Below are positions 19,171-26,945 of a DNA stretch of 64,000 bases, in pieces. A model generated the notes under the pieces. It made no database searches and was not told where the DNA came from. It saw nothing but the letters and a program-made list of their open reading frames with translations. The stretch spans positions 744,001 through 808,000 of the forward strand of contig NZ_FMUJ01000003.1 of assembly GCF_900100965.1 (NCBI RefSeq), written 5' to 3'. Position numbers and translations under genes: made by a program. Within the stretch, counting starts at the first letter, position 1, and the number at the start of each line of letters is the position of its first letter. This DNA comes from Variovorax sp. EL159. Its GTDB lineage: Bacteria > Pseudomonadota > Gammaproteobacteria > Burkholderiales > Burkholderiaceae_C.

Positions 19171-20250
19171 ATGATGCGCGACGCCATTCCGCCTCTGCCC
19201 CTCCTGCGGCCCATCAACGAGTTCGACGGCGCGCGACAGCATGCGATGCCGCAGGACAGGTTGCGCGCCCTGCGCCACGGCGGGCTGGGGTTTCGCGAAC
19301 GCTTTCTCGACGAGCCACCGGTTCGGTACGTGCGCAGCTTCGACCTGCTGCGCATTCCCTATCCGGCCTGGTATGCGTTCAGTGGCGTGTACTCGCAGCA
19401 ATTGCTCAAGCCGCACATGGTCCATCTGCTGGCGCGCACCGTGCTGGTCCAGTTCGAGGACTTCGACGGCCGGCTGCGCCACCTGCTCTTCACGCCGGCC
19501 GACTTCGAGACCGGCAGCGAAACGCCCTACTTCAAGCGGCTCAGCGAGCAGACGCCCAGGTTCCTGCACAGCACCATCGCGCCGATCCATTCGACGGTCC
19601 CACAGGCACTGGCGAGCATCGGCCTGGACCCGGCATGCATCGACTACATCAGCTACGACCACCTGCACACGCAGAACCTGCGGCGCTGGCTGGGCAACGC
19701 GCGCGAGCCGGGCCTGTTCCCGAATGCGCGGCTGCTGGTGCACCGGCAAGAGCTGGCGAGCGTGGGCGGCCTGCTGCCGGTGCAGGCGGACTGGTACTGC
19801 CCGCAGGGGCTCGATGGCATGCCGGCCGAGCGCATCATTGCCTTCGACGGCAGCGTGCAGCTCGGCCGGGGGCTTGCGCTGGTTCACACGCCGGGGCACA
19901 CCGAGGGCAACCACTCGCTGGTGTGGCGCACGGCCGATGGCCTGCGCGTGAGCAGCGAGAACGGCGTTGCGGCCGACAGCTGGGCGCCCGCGAACTCACG
20001 GCACAACGGCATCCGCCGTTTCGCGAAGGCCACGGGGGCGGAAGTCATCCTCAACGGCAACACGCAGGAAAGCAGCAACGACCAGTACCTGTCGATGGTG
20101 CTCGAGAAGACCATCGCCGGCAGCGCGGCCAGCCACGCGTTCAGCAATGTCGTGCCGTCGAGTGAATGCACGCCGTACTGGCTGTTTCCGGGGGCACCGG
20201 CCAGCCACCTGTGGGGCACCTCGGAATCGGGCACGCTGGTGCGAAGCTGA
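19171..20250 (+). CDS. Metallo-beta-lactamase-fold protein with an altered metal motif
   Basis: A 359-residue protein in which the metallo-beta-lactamase fold is visible: a DHLHTQ motif (residues 163-168) where family members have HxHxDH, and HTPGHTEGNHSLVW (His239, His243) where the third metal ligand normally lies. His164, His166 and His243 are present, but the Asp and second His of the canonical motif are Gln168 and Asn169. This could reduce it to a single metal site or abolish hydrolysis. The SENGVAADSW stretch after it may supply other ligands. It follows the NTF2-like gene by 13 bases and is probably co-transcribed. Confidence 0.65.
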   Translation: MMRDAIPPLPLLRPINEFDGARQHAMPQDRLRALRHGGLGFRERFLDEPPVRYVRSFDLLRIPYPAWYAFSGVYSQQLLKPHMVHLLARTVLVQFEDFDGRLRHLLFTPADFETGSETPYFKRLSEQTPRFLHSTIAPIHSTVPQALASIGLDPACIDYISYDHLHTQNLRRWLGNAREPGLFPNARLLVHRQELASVGGLLPVQADWYCPQGLDGMPAERIIAFDGSVQLGRGLALVHTPGHTEGNHSLVWRTADGLRVSSENGVAADSWAPANSRHNGIRRFAKATGAEVILNGNTQESSNDQYLSMVLEKTIAGSAASHAFSNVVPSSECTPYWLFPGAPASHLWGTSESGTLVRS

Positions 20251-20278
20251 AGCCCGCGCGGCAGCCGATGGCCGGCGA

Positions 20279-20800
20279 TCAGCCGTCGACGGGGTTCAGC
20301 GGCGTGGAAAGAATGCGCTGGTAGAAGGCCACGTCGAGCCAGCGGCCGAACTTGAACCCGGCCTGCCGCACCGTGCCCGAGTGCTCGAAGCCCAGGCGCT
20401 CGTGCAGTCCGATGCTGCCCGCGTTCGCGGCGTCGATGGCCCCGACCATGACGTGCACGTCGCGTGCGATGGCTTCGGCGATCAGTGCCTCCATCAGCGT
20501 GCGGCCCAGGCCGGAGCCGCGATGCGCGCTGTCGACGTACACCGAGTGCTCCACCGTGTACTTGTAGGCCGGAAAGGCGCGAAAGGCGCCGTAGCTCGCA
20601 AAGCCCAGCAGCTTGCCGCTTTCGTCCACCGCGCCGATCACCGGAAAGCCGTTGGCGCGCTTGGTGGCGAACCACGCCACCATGTTCTCGGGCGTGCGCG
20701 GCTTGTAGTCGTACAGCGCGGTCGAGGTGACGATGGCCTCGTTGAGGATGGCGAGGATGGCGCCCGAGTGGGCTTCTTCGGTGCAGGGGACGAGACGCAT
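20279..20800 (-). CDS. GNAT N-acetyltransferase, phosphinothricin-acetyltransferase-like
   Basis: A 173-residue acetyltransferase of the PAT/Bar subgroup. Markers are AILAILNEAIVTSTALYDY, EHSVYVDSAHRGSGLGRTLM (acetyl-CoA pyrophosphate loop) and LHERLGFEHSGTVRQAG, then KFGRWLDVAFYQ at the C-terminus, all typical of the subgroup, which acetylates phosphinothricin or methionine sulfone/sulfoximine. AAAGGA precedes the ATG at 20800. It is divergent from an XRE-cupin regulator across 76 bases; XRE-cupin regulators often control an adjacent acetyltransferase. Confidence 0.9.
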   Translation of the reverse strand: MRLVPCTEEAHSGAILAILNEAIVTSTALYDYKPRTPENMVAWFATKRANGFPVIGAVDESGKLLGFASYGAFRAFPAYKYTVEHSVYVDSAHRGSGLGRTLMEALIAEAIARDVHVMVGAIDAANAGSIGLHERLGFEHSGTVRQAGFKFGRWLDVAFYQRILSTPLNPVDG

Positions 20801-20870
20801 GGTGTTCCTTTCGGGGCGGCGCGGACGGCAATTTCGGCCCGGCCAGTCGTTGAATATAGGAGAATAATAA

Positions 20871-20882
20871 TCTCATATGAGA
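20871..20882. promoter_or_regulatory. 12-bp perfect palindrome over the start of the XRE-cupin gene
   Basis: TCTCATATGAGA is a perfect 12-bp palindrome that includes the start codon at 20877. A related GAGA...TCTC arrangement lies directly upstream (20861-20875) in an AT-rich stretch inside GC-rich DNA. This could be the autoregulatory operator of the XRE protein, controlling both divergent genes. The site also sits between the ribosome site (AGGAG near 20859) and the gene, so binding could block initiation. Inference only. Confidence 0.5.
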
Positions 20883-21467
20883 AACACCTCACCTACCCCG
20901 AGCGATCCGGCCACCAACATCGACGCGCTCATCGCCGCCCGGCTGCTGGCCTTGCGGCAGGCGCAGGGCCTCAGCCTCGCCGAGCTGGCTGAACGTTCGG
21001 GCGTCAGCAAGGCGATGATTTCGAAGGTGGAGCGCGCGCAGAGCAGCCCCACCGCCGTGCTGCTCGGGCGCCTGGCCGCCGGGCTCGGCGTGCCGCTCGC
21101 GCAGCTTCTCACCGAAGACAAGGAACAGCCCCAAAGGCTACGCACCAGGGCCATGCAGGAAGTCTGGCGCGACCCCGAGGCGGGCTACCTGCGGCGCCAG
21201 GTCGCGGAGCGGCATGCGGGCGGCGGCGTGGAACTGGTCGAGGTCGAACTGCCGCGCTCGGCGCAGGTCAGCTACCCGCGATGGAGCGGCAAGCCCTACC
21301 GCCAATGCCTGTGGATGCTCGAAGGCGCGCTGCGGGTGGACTACGGCGACGAGCGCTTCGAGCTGGCACCCGGCGACTGCCTCGACTTCGGCGTCGACCG
21401 GCCGCTGGTCTTCAAGGCGCTCGGGCGCGGCGCCTGCCGCTATCTGCTGGTGGCCAGCCCCGCCTGA
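20877..21467 (+). CDS. XRE-cupin transcriptional regulator
   Basis: A 196-residue two-domain regulator. Residues about 18-75 form an XRE helix-turn-helix (LRQAQGLSLAELAERSGVSK, then AMISKVERAQSSPT). Residues about 120-190 form a cupin (KPYRQCLWMLEGALRVDYGD, ELAPGDCLDFG), which senses a small ligand. Such proteins commonly regulate amine, amino-acid or acetyltransferase genes. It begins with an ATG inside a palindrome and is divergent from the GNAT gene. Confidence 0.92.
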   Translation: MRNTSPTPSDPATNIDALIAARLLALRQAQGLSLAELAERSGVSKAMISKVERAQSSPTAVLLGRLAAGLGVPLAQLLTEDKEQPQRLRTRAMQEVWRDPEAGYLRRQVAERHAGGGVELVEVELPRSAQVSYPRWSGKPYRQCLWMLEGALRVDYGDERFELAPGDCLDFGVDRPLVFKALGRGACRYLLVASPA

Positions 21468-21586
21468 TTGCGGCAGCGGGCTGGACGCGGGAGTTCACAC
21501 AGGCTTCACGCCGCGCGCACATGGCGTCGCTAACTTCGCATGCGCACCGCAGATCGCGGTGCCCATCGACTTCGGTCAGCTGCTCC

Positions 21587-22786
21587 ATGACAACTTCCTC
21601 CAGTTTCTTTTCTCCTCTCGCCCCCTCTTCCCGCGCCGCATCCGGCTGCGCCCCCGCTCCCATGGCAGCGAACGGCACCGGCAACACCAAGGTCGATCTT
21701 CTCGTGGTCGGGGCGAGCTTTGCGGGCCTGGCCTGCGCACGCGCCGCCGCCCTTGCCGGGCTCCGCGTGATGGTGCTGGAGAAAAAAGCCAGCGCCGGTT
21801 CCAAGCTTCACACCACGGGCATCATCGTCAAGGATGCGGTCGACAGCGTGCCGTGGCTGGGCGAGGTTCCTCCCGAACTCGTGCGCCGCATCGAAGGCGT
21901 GCGGCTCTATGCGCCCAACATGCGCCACGTGGACCTGCACGCGCCCGGCTACTGGTTCTGGGCCACCGATGCGCCCGCGCTGCTCGACTGGATGGTGAAG
22001 TCGGCCCGCGACTGCGGCGTCGACGTGCGGCTGGGCACGCTCTTCGAGCAGGCGCTGTGGCTGAACGGCCGCTGGGAAGTGCCGGTGACGCAGGGCCCCT
22101 GCATCACGGCCACCTACCTCGTGGGCGCCGACGGGCCGCACTCACGCGTGGCCAAGGCACTCGGCCTGTCGCGCAACAAGCGCTTTCTGTACGGCATCGA
22201 GCACGAATACCAGGGCGCGCGCATGGCGCCCGACCTGCTGCATTGCTTCATCGACCGCAAGCTGGCGCCCGGCTACATCGGCTGGGCGCTCGACGGCGTG
22301 GGCGTGAGCCAGATCGGGCTGGCACGCCGCATGAGACCCAATGACGCGAGCGCGCTGCGGCTCGACCCGCTGCTGCACAAGATCGCCTCGGTGGTGACGC
22401 CGGGCGACGCGCCACCGGTGGCGGTGCGCGCCGGCATGATCCCCTGCGGCGGCGTGCTGCCGATGGTCGCGCGCGAGCGGGCCTTGCTGGTGGGTGACGC
22501 GGCCGGCATGGTGTCGCCGGTCACGGCCGGCGGCATCCACACGGCGCTGCAGCATGGCGAACGCGCGGGCGAGGCGGTGGCGCGCTTCGTGCGCGGCGAG
22601 GCCGACGACCCGGCCACGTGGTTCGTGCGCAGCTACCCGAGCTTTCTGCTCAAGCGCACGCTGCGCTGGGCTTTCGACAATTTCCAGAGCGACTGGATGT
22701 TCAACCACCTGCTGGGCACGCCGCAGATGCGGCGCGTGGCGGAACTCATCTACTTCCACCGCAAGGGCGGGCCATCGGCCGGGTGA
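21587..22786 (+). CDS. FAD-dependent oxidoreductase, geranylgeranyl-reductase-like
   Basis: A 399-residue flavoprotein. The FAD-binding GXGXXG-like motif appears as VVGASFAGLACARAAALAG, and VGADGPHSRVAKALG is the GD-type motif of the PHBH-like family. LVGDAAGMVSPVTAGGIH is the hallmark of the geranylgeranyl reductase branch, which reduces prenyl double bonds or hydroxylates aromatic substrates. The start is uncertain: ATG at 21587 has a serine-rich N-terminus, while the ATG at 21662 starts directly at the FAD motif; neither has a clear ribosome site. The substrate cannot be predicted. Confidence 0.8.
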   Translation: MTTSSSFFSPLAPSSRAASGCAPAPMAANGTGNTKVDLLVVGASFAGLACARAAALAGLRVMVLEKKASAGSKLHTTGIIVKDAVDSVPWLGEVPPELVRRIEGVRLYAPNMRHVDLHAPGYWFWATDAPALLDWMVKSARDCGVDVRLGTLFEQALWLNGRWEVPVTQGPCITATYLVGADGPHSRVAKALGLSRNKRFLYGIEHEYQGARMAPDLLHCFIDRKLAPGYIGWALDGVGVSQIGLARRMRPNDASALRLDPLLHKIASVVTPGDAPPVAVRAGMIPCGGVLPMVARERALLVGDAAGMVSPVTAGGIHTALQHGERAGEAVARFVRGEADDPATWFVRSYPSFLLKRTLRWAFDNFQSDWMFNHLLGTPQMRRVAELIYFHRKGGPSAG

Positions 22787-22828
22787 TCCACGGCATGGCC
22801 ACCGGCTACCCGGCGCGCTCAGGCCTCG

Positions 22829-23575
22829 TCAGAGGCTGCGCTGGCGCATCGCTTCATAAAGGCACACGCCGCTGGCCACCGAGACGTTCAGGCTCTCGAC
22901 CGCGCCAGCCATCGGAATGCTGACCAGCTCGTCGCAGGTCTTGCGCGTGAGCTGGCGCATACCCTCGCCCTCGGCACCCAGCACCAGCGCCAGTGGGCGC
23001 TTGAAGTCGCTCTGGTAGATGGTGCCCGGCGCGTCGTCGCTGGTGCCCACGCACCAGATGTTGCGTTCCTTGAGTTCGTTGAGCGTGCGCGCAAGGTTGG
23101 TGACCATGAAGTACGGCACCGTCTCGGCCGCGCCGCTCGCCACCTTGGCCACGGTGGCGTTGATGCCGGCCGCGTGGTCCTTGGGCGCGATCACCGCATG
23201 CGCGCCGGCACCGTCGGCCACGCGCAGGCAGGCGCCGAGGTTGTGCGGATCGGTCACGCCATCGAGCACCAGCAGCAGCGGCACGGTGCCGGCCTCTTCG
23301 AGGCCTTCGAGCAGTTCGTCGAGCGAATGGATTTGCGCGGCAGGCTCGACCCGCGCCACCACGCCCTGGTGGCCGTGGCTGCCGCTGAGCTTGGAGAGCC
23401 GCAGGCCGTCGGCCTCGACCAGCCGCACGCCGGCTTCTTGCGCACGCGCAATGAACTGTTTCATGCGCGCATCGCGCCGGCTGGCATCGAACATCACTTC
23501 GAGCACCGATTTGGGCGCGGTCTTGATGCGCACGCCCACGGCATGGAAGCCGAAGATCACTTTGGGGGAAGACAT
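22829..23575 (-). CDS. rlmB: 23S rRNA (guanosine-2'-O)-methyltransferase RlmB
   Basis: A 248-residue SPOUT (TrmH-type) RNA methyltransferase. In E. coli RlmB methylates the ribose of G2251 in 23S rRNA. Residues about 1-90 form the L30e-like substrate-binding domain. The three knot motifs are visible: VLDGVTDPHNLGACLRVADG, LVLGAEGEGMRQL, and PMAGAVESLNVSVASGV. Length and all motifs match full-length RlmB. The preceding gene on the plus strand ends 42 bases away and is convergent. Confidence is high on family, somewhat lower on the exact target base. Confidence 0.92.
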   Translation of the reverse strand: MSSPKVIFGFHAVGVRIKTAPKSVLEVMFDASRRDARMKQFIARAQEAGVRLVEADGLRLSKLSGSHGHQGVVARVEPAAQIHSLDELLEGLEEAGTVPLLLVLDGVTDPHNLGACLRVADGAGAHAVIAPKDHAAGINATVAKVASGAAETVPYFMVTNLARTLNELKERNIWCVGTSDDAPGTIYQSDFKRPLALVLGAEGEGMRQLTRKTCDELVSIPMAGAVESLNVSVASGVCLYEAMRQRSL

Positions 23576-23619
23576 CCGCCGATTATCCCCACCCCCGGGC
23601 CTCGAACGATTCGGAGCCC

Positions 23620-24600
23620 TCAGGCCAGCGGAAAACCGCTGGTCGCGCGGGTCCGTTCGTCGTGCAGTTCCTGCACCGCCTGCGCGCGAGGGTGCAGGCG
23701 CTCGGTGTTGCCGACGCTTTCCAGGTACTGGCAGGCGGCATGGTCTTCGGCGGCCTTTTCATAACGCGCCACCCAGGCGTCGCGCTGCGGCAGCCTGTCG
23801 GGCGACACCGGCCAGACACCGGGCCGCGGCCGCATCGGCTCGCCGATGCCGATGCGCCAGGGCTTGGCGCTCAGGCGGGCCCGAAAGCAGTTCTGGTTGC
23901 GGCACATGCGCGCATAGATCTTGTCGACGCCCATCAGCTGGAAGCAGTCGGCCACGACCGCATCGCCGGGGTTGAACACATCGTGCATCGCCAGCACGCG
24001 AAAGCCGGCCGGCGTGCGGTAGATGCGCAGATGCCAGTCGGGGTGCTGGTGAACGAAGCGCCCGATGCGCTCGGCCGCGCGCTTCTCGGGCGTCGGGTTG
24101 TCCGTGTGCTCGCCGCGCTTCTTGCGCCGGCCGATGCCGTAGGCGACGGCAAAGACGATGAAGAACGCGATCAGCCCGCCGAGCCAGGTCCGGCCGGCCC
24201 AACCGCCGACCACGCCGGCGATCAGCGCCGGAAACAGCGCAAAGAGGAACAGGCTGCCGCGCAGCGGTTCGTCGAAGTCGATGTCGACAAAAAGCACGTC
24301 GGGCGTATTCAGGCAGCGGGCGCCGTAGCTGTTGCGCGTGATGACGGTGTCGCCCTGGCGCTCGACGATTTCCTCGCGGATCGGCACGCCATTGGCGCCG
24401 TTGTAGGCCAGCTTGCGCTCGCGGCGGTCGAGCTTCTCGCCACTGGCGATGCGGTCGAAGGCTTCGCGGGTGCGCTGGTCGGCATGCGCCTGCGCAGCGA
24501 GCGGGCTGTCGTCGGACCAGCCGTAGCGGCGCACGGTGAGCTGCTTGCCCGCCACCTGCTCTTGAATGCGGCCTTCGGCCCAGTATTGGGGAACGATCAT
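23620..24600 (-). CDS. Membrane protein of unknown function
   Basis: A 326-residue protein I do not recognise. The N-terminal half is soluble (MIVPQYWAEGRIQEQVAG at its beginning), a hydrophobic hairpin follows at about residues 125-165 (LFLFALFPALIAGVVGGWAG, GGLIAFFIVFAVAYGIGR), and the C-terminal half has a DWHLRIYRTPAGFRV strand pattern and several cysteines (RMCRNQNCFRARL). The cysteine pair may bind metal. The start at 24600 lies 4 bases after the stop of the gene upstream, so the two are translated together; AAAGGG gives the ribosome site. Confidence 0.6.
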   Translation of the reverse strand: MIVPQYWAEGRIQEQVAGKQLTVRRYGWSDDSPLAAQAHADQRTREAFDRIASGEKLDRRERKLAYNGANGVPIREEIVERQGDTVITRNSYGARCLNTPDVLFVDIDFDEPLRGSLFLFALFPALIAGVVGGWAGRTWLGGLIAFFIVFAVAYGIGRRKKRGEHTDNPTPEKRAAERIGRFVHQHPDWHLRIYRTPAGFRVLAMHDVFNPGDAVVADCFQLMGVDKIYARMCRNQNCFRARLSAKPWRIGIGEPMRPRPGVWPVSPDRLPQRDAWVARYEKAAEDHAACQYLESVGNTERLHPRAQAVQELHDERTRATSGFPLA

Positions 24601-24604
24601 CGAC

Positions 24605-25114
24605 TCAGCCCTTTCCGCCGAAATAGATCCAGGCCATCGCCATGACCAGCAAGACGATGGCCACGGGCAGCCACTTGTCGTAGCCGACAGGCCGCACGCG
24701 TCCGGGCTCGGCCATGGGACTGCGCGGCACTTCCGACGGCAGATGCCCGATGGCGCCGACCGGCGGGTTCTCGTGGTTCTCGACCAGCCGCTTGGCCGCG
24801 GCAAGGCCCAGCCCCGTGGCCTCGCACGTGAGGCGGACGGCCTCGAGCTTGTTGCCCTGTGCCAAGGCGGCGAGCGCGGTGGACGGCATCGAGGCGAAGC
24901 CCCTGTCCTGCATGGCCGCATCGGGTGCTTCGCGGCCGGCGTCGGCCTCTTGCCAGCCTGGCTGGTCCTGCAGCCGCTTGACGTAGCGATCGACCGCGTC
25001 CTTGGAGGACTTGAGATCCATGCCCGTGCTCTCGCGCACGATCTTGATGGCCTCGATGAGCTGGCCGCGCCGCAGCGCGAGCACGGCCTCGGGGGGTAGC
25101 GTGTCCACGGGCAT
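24605..25114 (-). CDS. Membrane-anchored protein with two L7/L12-like repeats
   Basis: A 169-residue protein. Two related helical repeats resemble the C-terminal domain of ribosomal protein L7/L12: LIEAIKIVRESTGMDLKSSK (about residues 20-39) and KLEAVRLTCEATGLGLAAAK (about residues 88-107). A single C-terminal transmembrane segment (WLPVAIVLLVMAMAWIYF) ends in GGKG. This gives a tail-anchored protein with a cytoplasmic L7/L12-like face. Start at 25114 sits directly behind GAGGAGGAG; an in-frame GTG six bases downstream is an alternative. It is operonic with the membrane protein at 23620. Function unknown. Confidence 0.65.
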   Translation of the reverse strand: MPVDTLPPEAVLALRRGQLIEAIKIVRESTGMDLKSSKDAVDRYVKRLQDQPGWQEADAGREAPDAAMQDRGFASMPSTALAALAQGNKLEAVRLTCEATGLGLAAAKRLVENHENPPVGAIGHLPSEVPRSPMAEPGRVRPVGYDKWLPVAIVLLVMAMAWIYFGGKG

Positions 25115-25156
25115 CTCCTCCTCGTTGATTGATGGGGCCGCTATTTATTTGATAGC

Positions 25157-25879
25157 TTACAGCGCAGGTTCGCCCATCGAAATGAGCGTTTTCTCGTTGA
25201 GCGCCACGCGGCCGGCCTCGATGGTGATGCGGCGCTCGCAACGGGCCGCGATGCCGCGGTCGTGCGTCACGAGCACGAGCGTGGTGCCCAGTTCGCGGTT
25301 GAGGTCGAACATCAGCTTCATCACCTGCTCGCCCGTGGCGAAGTCGAGGCTGCCAGTGGGCTCGTCGGCCAGCAGCAAGGCCGGCTGCACCACGAACGCA
25401 CGGGCCAGCGCCACGCGCTGCTGCTCGCCACCCGACAGCACCTTCGGATAGTGGCCCAGCCGCTGGCCCAGCCCGACGCGCCCGAGCATCTCGGTGGCGG
25501 CCTTGCGGGCGTCCTTGCGGTTGGCCAGCTCCAGCGGGAGCATCACGTTTTCGAGGGCACTCAGGTTGCCCAGCAGCTGGAAGCTCTGGAACACGAAGCC
25601 CACGCGCTGCGCGCGCAAGGCCGCGCGCTCGTCCTCGTCGATGGCAAAGAGGTCGTCGCCGGCGAGCTTGACGGTGCCGCGCGTAGGCGTGTCCAGGCCC
25701 GCGATGATCGACAACAAGGTGCTCTTGCCGGAGCCCGAGGCGCCGACGATGGCGGCGGTTTCCCGTGCCCCGAGAGTGAAATCGATGTCCTGCAGAATGT
25801 CCAGCGTACCGGTCGAGTCGGTGACGGATTTGAAGACATGCTCGACGGCGACAATGGCATCAGACGGGGGTTGGGACAT
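25157..25879 (-). CDS. ABC transporter ATP-binding protein (LolD/YbbA type)
   Basis: A 240-residue ATPase subunit. Walker A is GASGSGKS, the signature LSGGEQQRVALARA, Walker B LLLADEPTGSLD, and the switch His lies in LVTHDRG. DFTLGARETAAIVG is typical of the MacB/LolD/YbbA class, which drives extracytoplasmic mechanotransmission or lipoprotein export. In E. coli the counterpart ybbA is divergent from tesA, exactly as here. No permease gene (YbbP type) lies downstream on this strand, so the permease is elsewhere or lost. Its start is separated from the start of tesA by only 15 bases. Confidence 0.92.
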   Translation of the reverse strand: MSQPPSDAIVAVEHVFKSVTDSTGTLDILQDIDFTLGARETAAIVGASGSGKSTLLSIIAGLDTPTRGTVKLAGDDLFAIDEDERAALRAQRVGFVFQSFQLLGNLSALENVMLPLELANRKDARKAATEMLGRVGLGQRLGHYPKVLSGGEQQRVALARAFVVQPALLLADEPTGSLDFATGEQVMKLMFDLNRELGTTLVLVTHDRGIAARCERRITIEAGRVALNEKTLISMGEPAL

Positions 25880-25894
25880 GGAAAGGCTTTGGTT

Positions 25895-26548
25895 TTGAAT
25901 CGACGTGACTTTATCTTGACCACCGCCGCGCTCGGCAGCGCGGGGACTTGGACGACCGCGGCACAAGCCCAGGCCGCGACGGCAGGCAAGCCGGTCATCC
26001 TGGTGCTCGGGGATTCGCTGAGTGCAGAGTACGGCCTCAAGCGCGGCGAAGGCTGGGTACCCTTGCTCGAAAAAAGGCTTGCGCAGCAGAAGATCGCGGC
26101 CACCGTGGTCAACGCCAGCATCAGCGGCGACACCAGCTCCGGCGGCCGTGCCCGCTTTCCGGCCCTGCTTAGGCAGCACAAGCCGAACTACGTCGTGCTG
26201 GAGCTGGGCGCCAACGATGCGCTGCGCGGCCTGCCGCTCGCCAACACCGAAGACAACCTGCTGCAGATCACCAAGGCCGCGCAGGCTGCCGGCGCCAAGG
26301 TGCTGATCGTGGGCATCCAGGTGCCTCCGAACTATGGCGCCGACTACACGCGGCGCTTCGAGGCGGTGTTCTCGAAGGTCGCAAGCACGACCCGGGCGGC
26401 GCTGGTGCCCTTCCTGCTCAAGGGCGTGGCCGACGCGCCCGACGCGCTCTCGCTGTTCCAGGCCGACCGCATCCACCCCACCGCGGTGGCGCAGCCGCAA
26501 CTGCTCGACAACGTCTGGCCCGAGCTGCGCAAGCTGCTGCCGAAATAA
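25895..26548 (+). CDS. tesA: Arylesterase/thioesterase of the SGNH family (TesA-like), TTG start
   Basis: A 217-residue exported SGNH hydrolase. The catalytic Ser is in GDSLS, the oxyanion residues in GGRAR and GAND, and the Asp/His dyad in DRIHPT. The start is a TTG at 25895 with GGAAAGG 8 bases upstream; it gives an N-terminus NRRDFILTTAALGSA, a twin-arginine (Tat) signal that would be missed by ATG-only calling. In-frame ATGs further upstream lie inside the divergent ABC gene. Members hydrolyse acyl-CoA, aryl esters and lysophospholipids in the periplasm. Confidence 0.87.
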   Translation: MNRRDFILTTAALGSAGTWTTAAQAQAATAGKPVILVLGDSLSAEYGLKRGEGWVPLLEKRLAQQKIAATVVNASISGDTSSGGRARFPALLRQHKPNYVVLELGANDALRGLPLANTEDNLLQITKAAQAAGAKVLIVGIQVPPNYGADYTRRFEAVFSKVASTTRAALVPFLLKGVADAPDALSLFQADRIHPTAVAQPQLLDNVWPELRKLLPK

Positions 26549-26567
26549 CGCCAGGCGCCGGCAACGA

Positions 26568-26604
26568 AAAAGCCGCCGCAGGCTCAGGCCTGCGGCGGCT
26601 TCTT
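26568..26604. terminator. Strong bidirectional hairpin after tesA
   Basis: GCCGCCGCAGGC at 26572-26583 pairs perfectly with GCCTGCGGCGGC at 26588-26599 across a tcag loop, extended by A-T pairs on both sides. An A-tract precedes it and TTCTT follows, so it can act as an intrinsic terminator for tesA on the plus strand and for the small minus-strand gene that ends at 26626. Confidence 0.85.
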
Positions 26605-26625
26605 GAGGGGGACGCCAGGAGCGGA

Positions 26626-26829
26626 TCAACCGTTCTTGGTGGGCAACTCGGGCACCGTGGGGGGATCGCGCTCGAGCGATGCCACGTCGGTCTCCGGGTC
26701 TCCGGGAGCCAGTCCATCGCTGCTCGGGCTGAGCTTGCGGTTCGCCTTTTCTCGGAGCTTGTCTTCCTTTTTCTTCTTCTTGGCCAGTTCTTTCTGGCGC
26801 TTCTCGTAGCCGTAATTTGGTGTTGCCAC
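26626..26829 (-). CDS. Small lysine-rich protein with GTG start
   Basis: A 67-residue protein starting at GTG 26829 with the ribosome site AAGGAG 5 bases ahead. The first third is strongly basic (YEKRQKELAKKKKKEDKLRE), likely a charged helix, and the rest is acidic and proline-rich. Proteins with this layout occur in Burkholderiales without assigned function; nucleic acid or ribosome binding would be consistent with the charge but is inference. A larger open frame continuing upstream into the next gene is not real coding. It lies between the terminator and the PLP-enzyme gene. Confidence 0.65.
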   Translation of the reverse strand: MATPNYGYEKRQKELAKKKKKEDKLREKANRKLSPSSDGLAPGDPETDVASLERDPPTVPELPTKNG

Positions 26830-26945
26830 TGCTTCTCCTTGGGGCGAGGCAGTCACGGTGACTGCGCGTTGGGCTACTGTAAGCGATAACGGTACGTCTT
26901 CAGAGCGCCCGGCGGCGGACTTCCCAAGGCCGCCGACGCGCTTTC

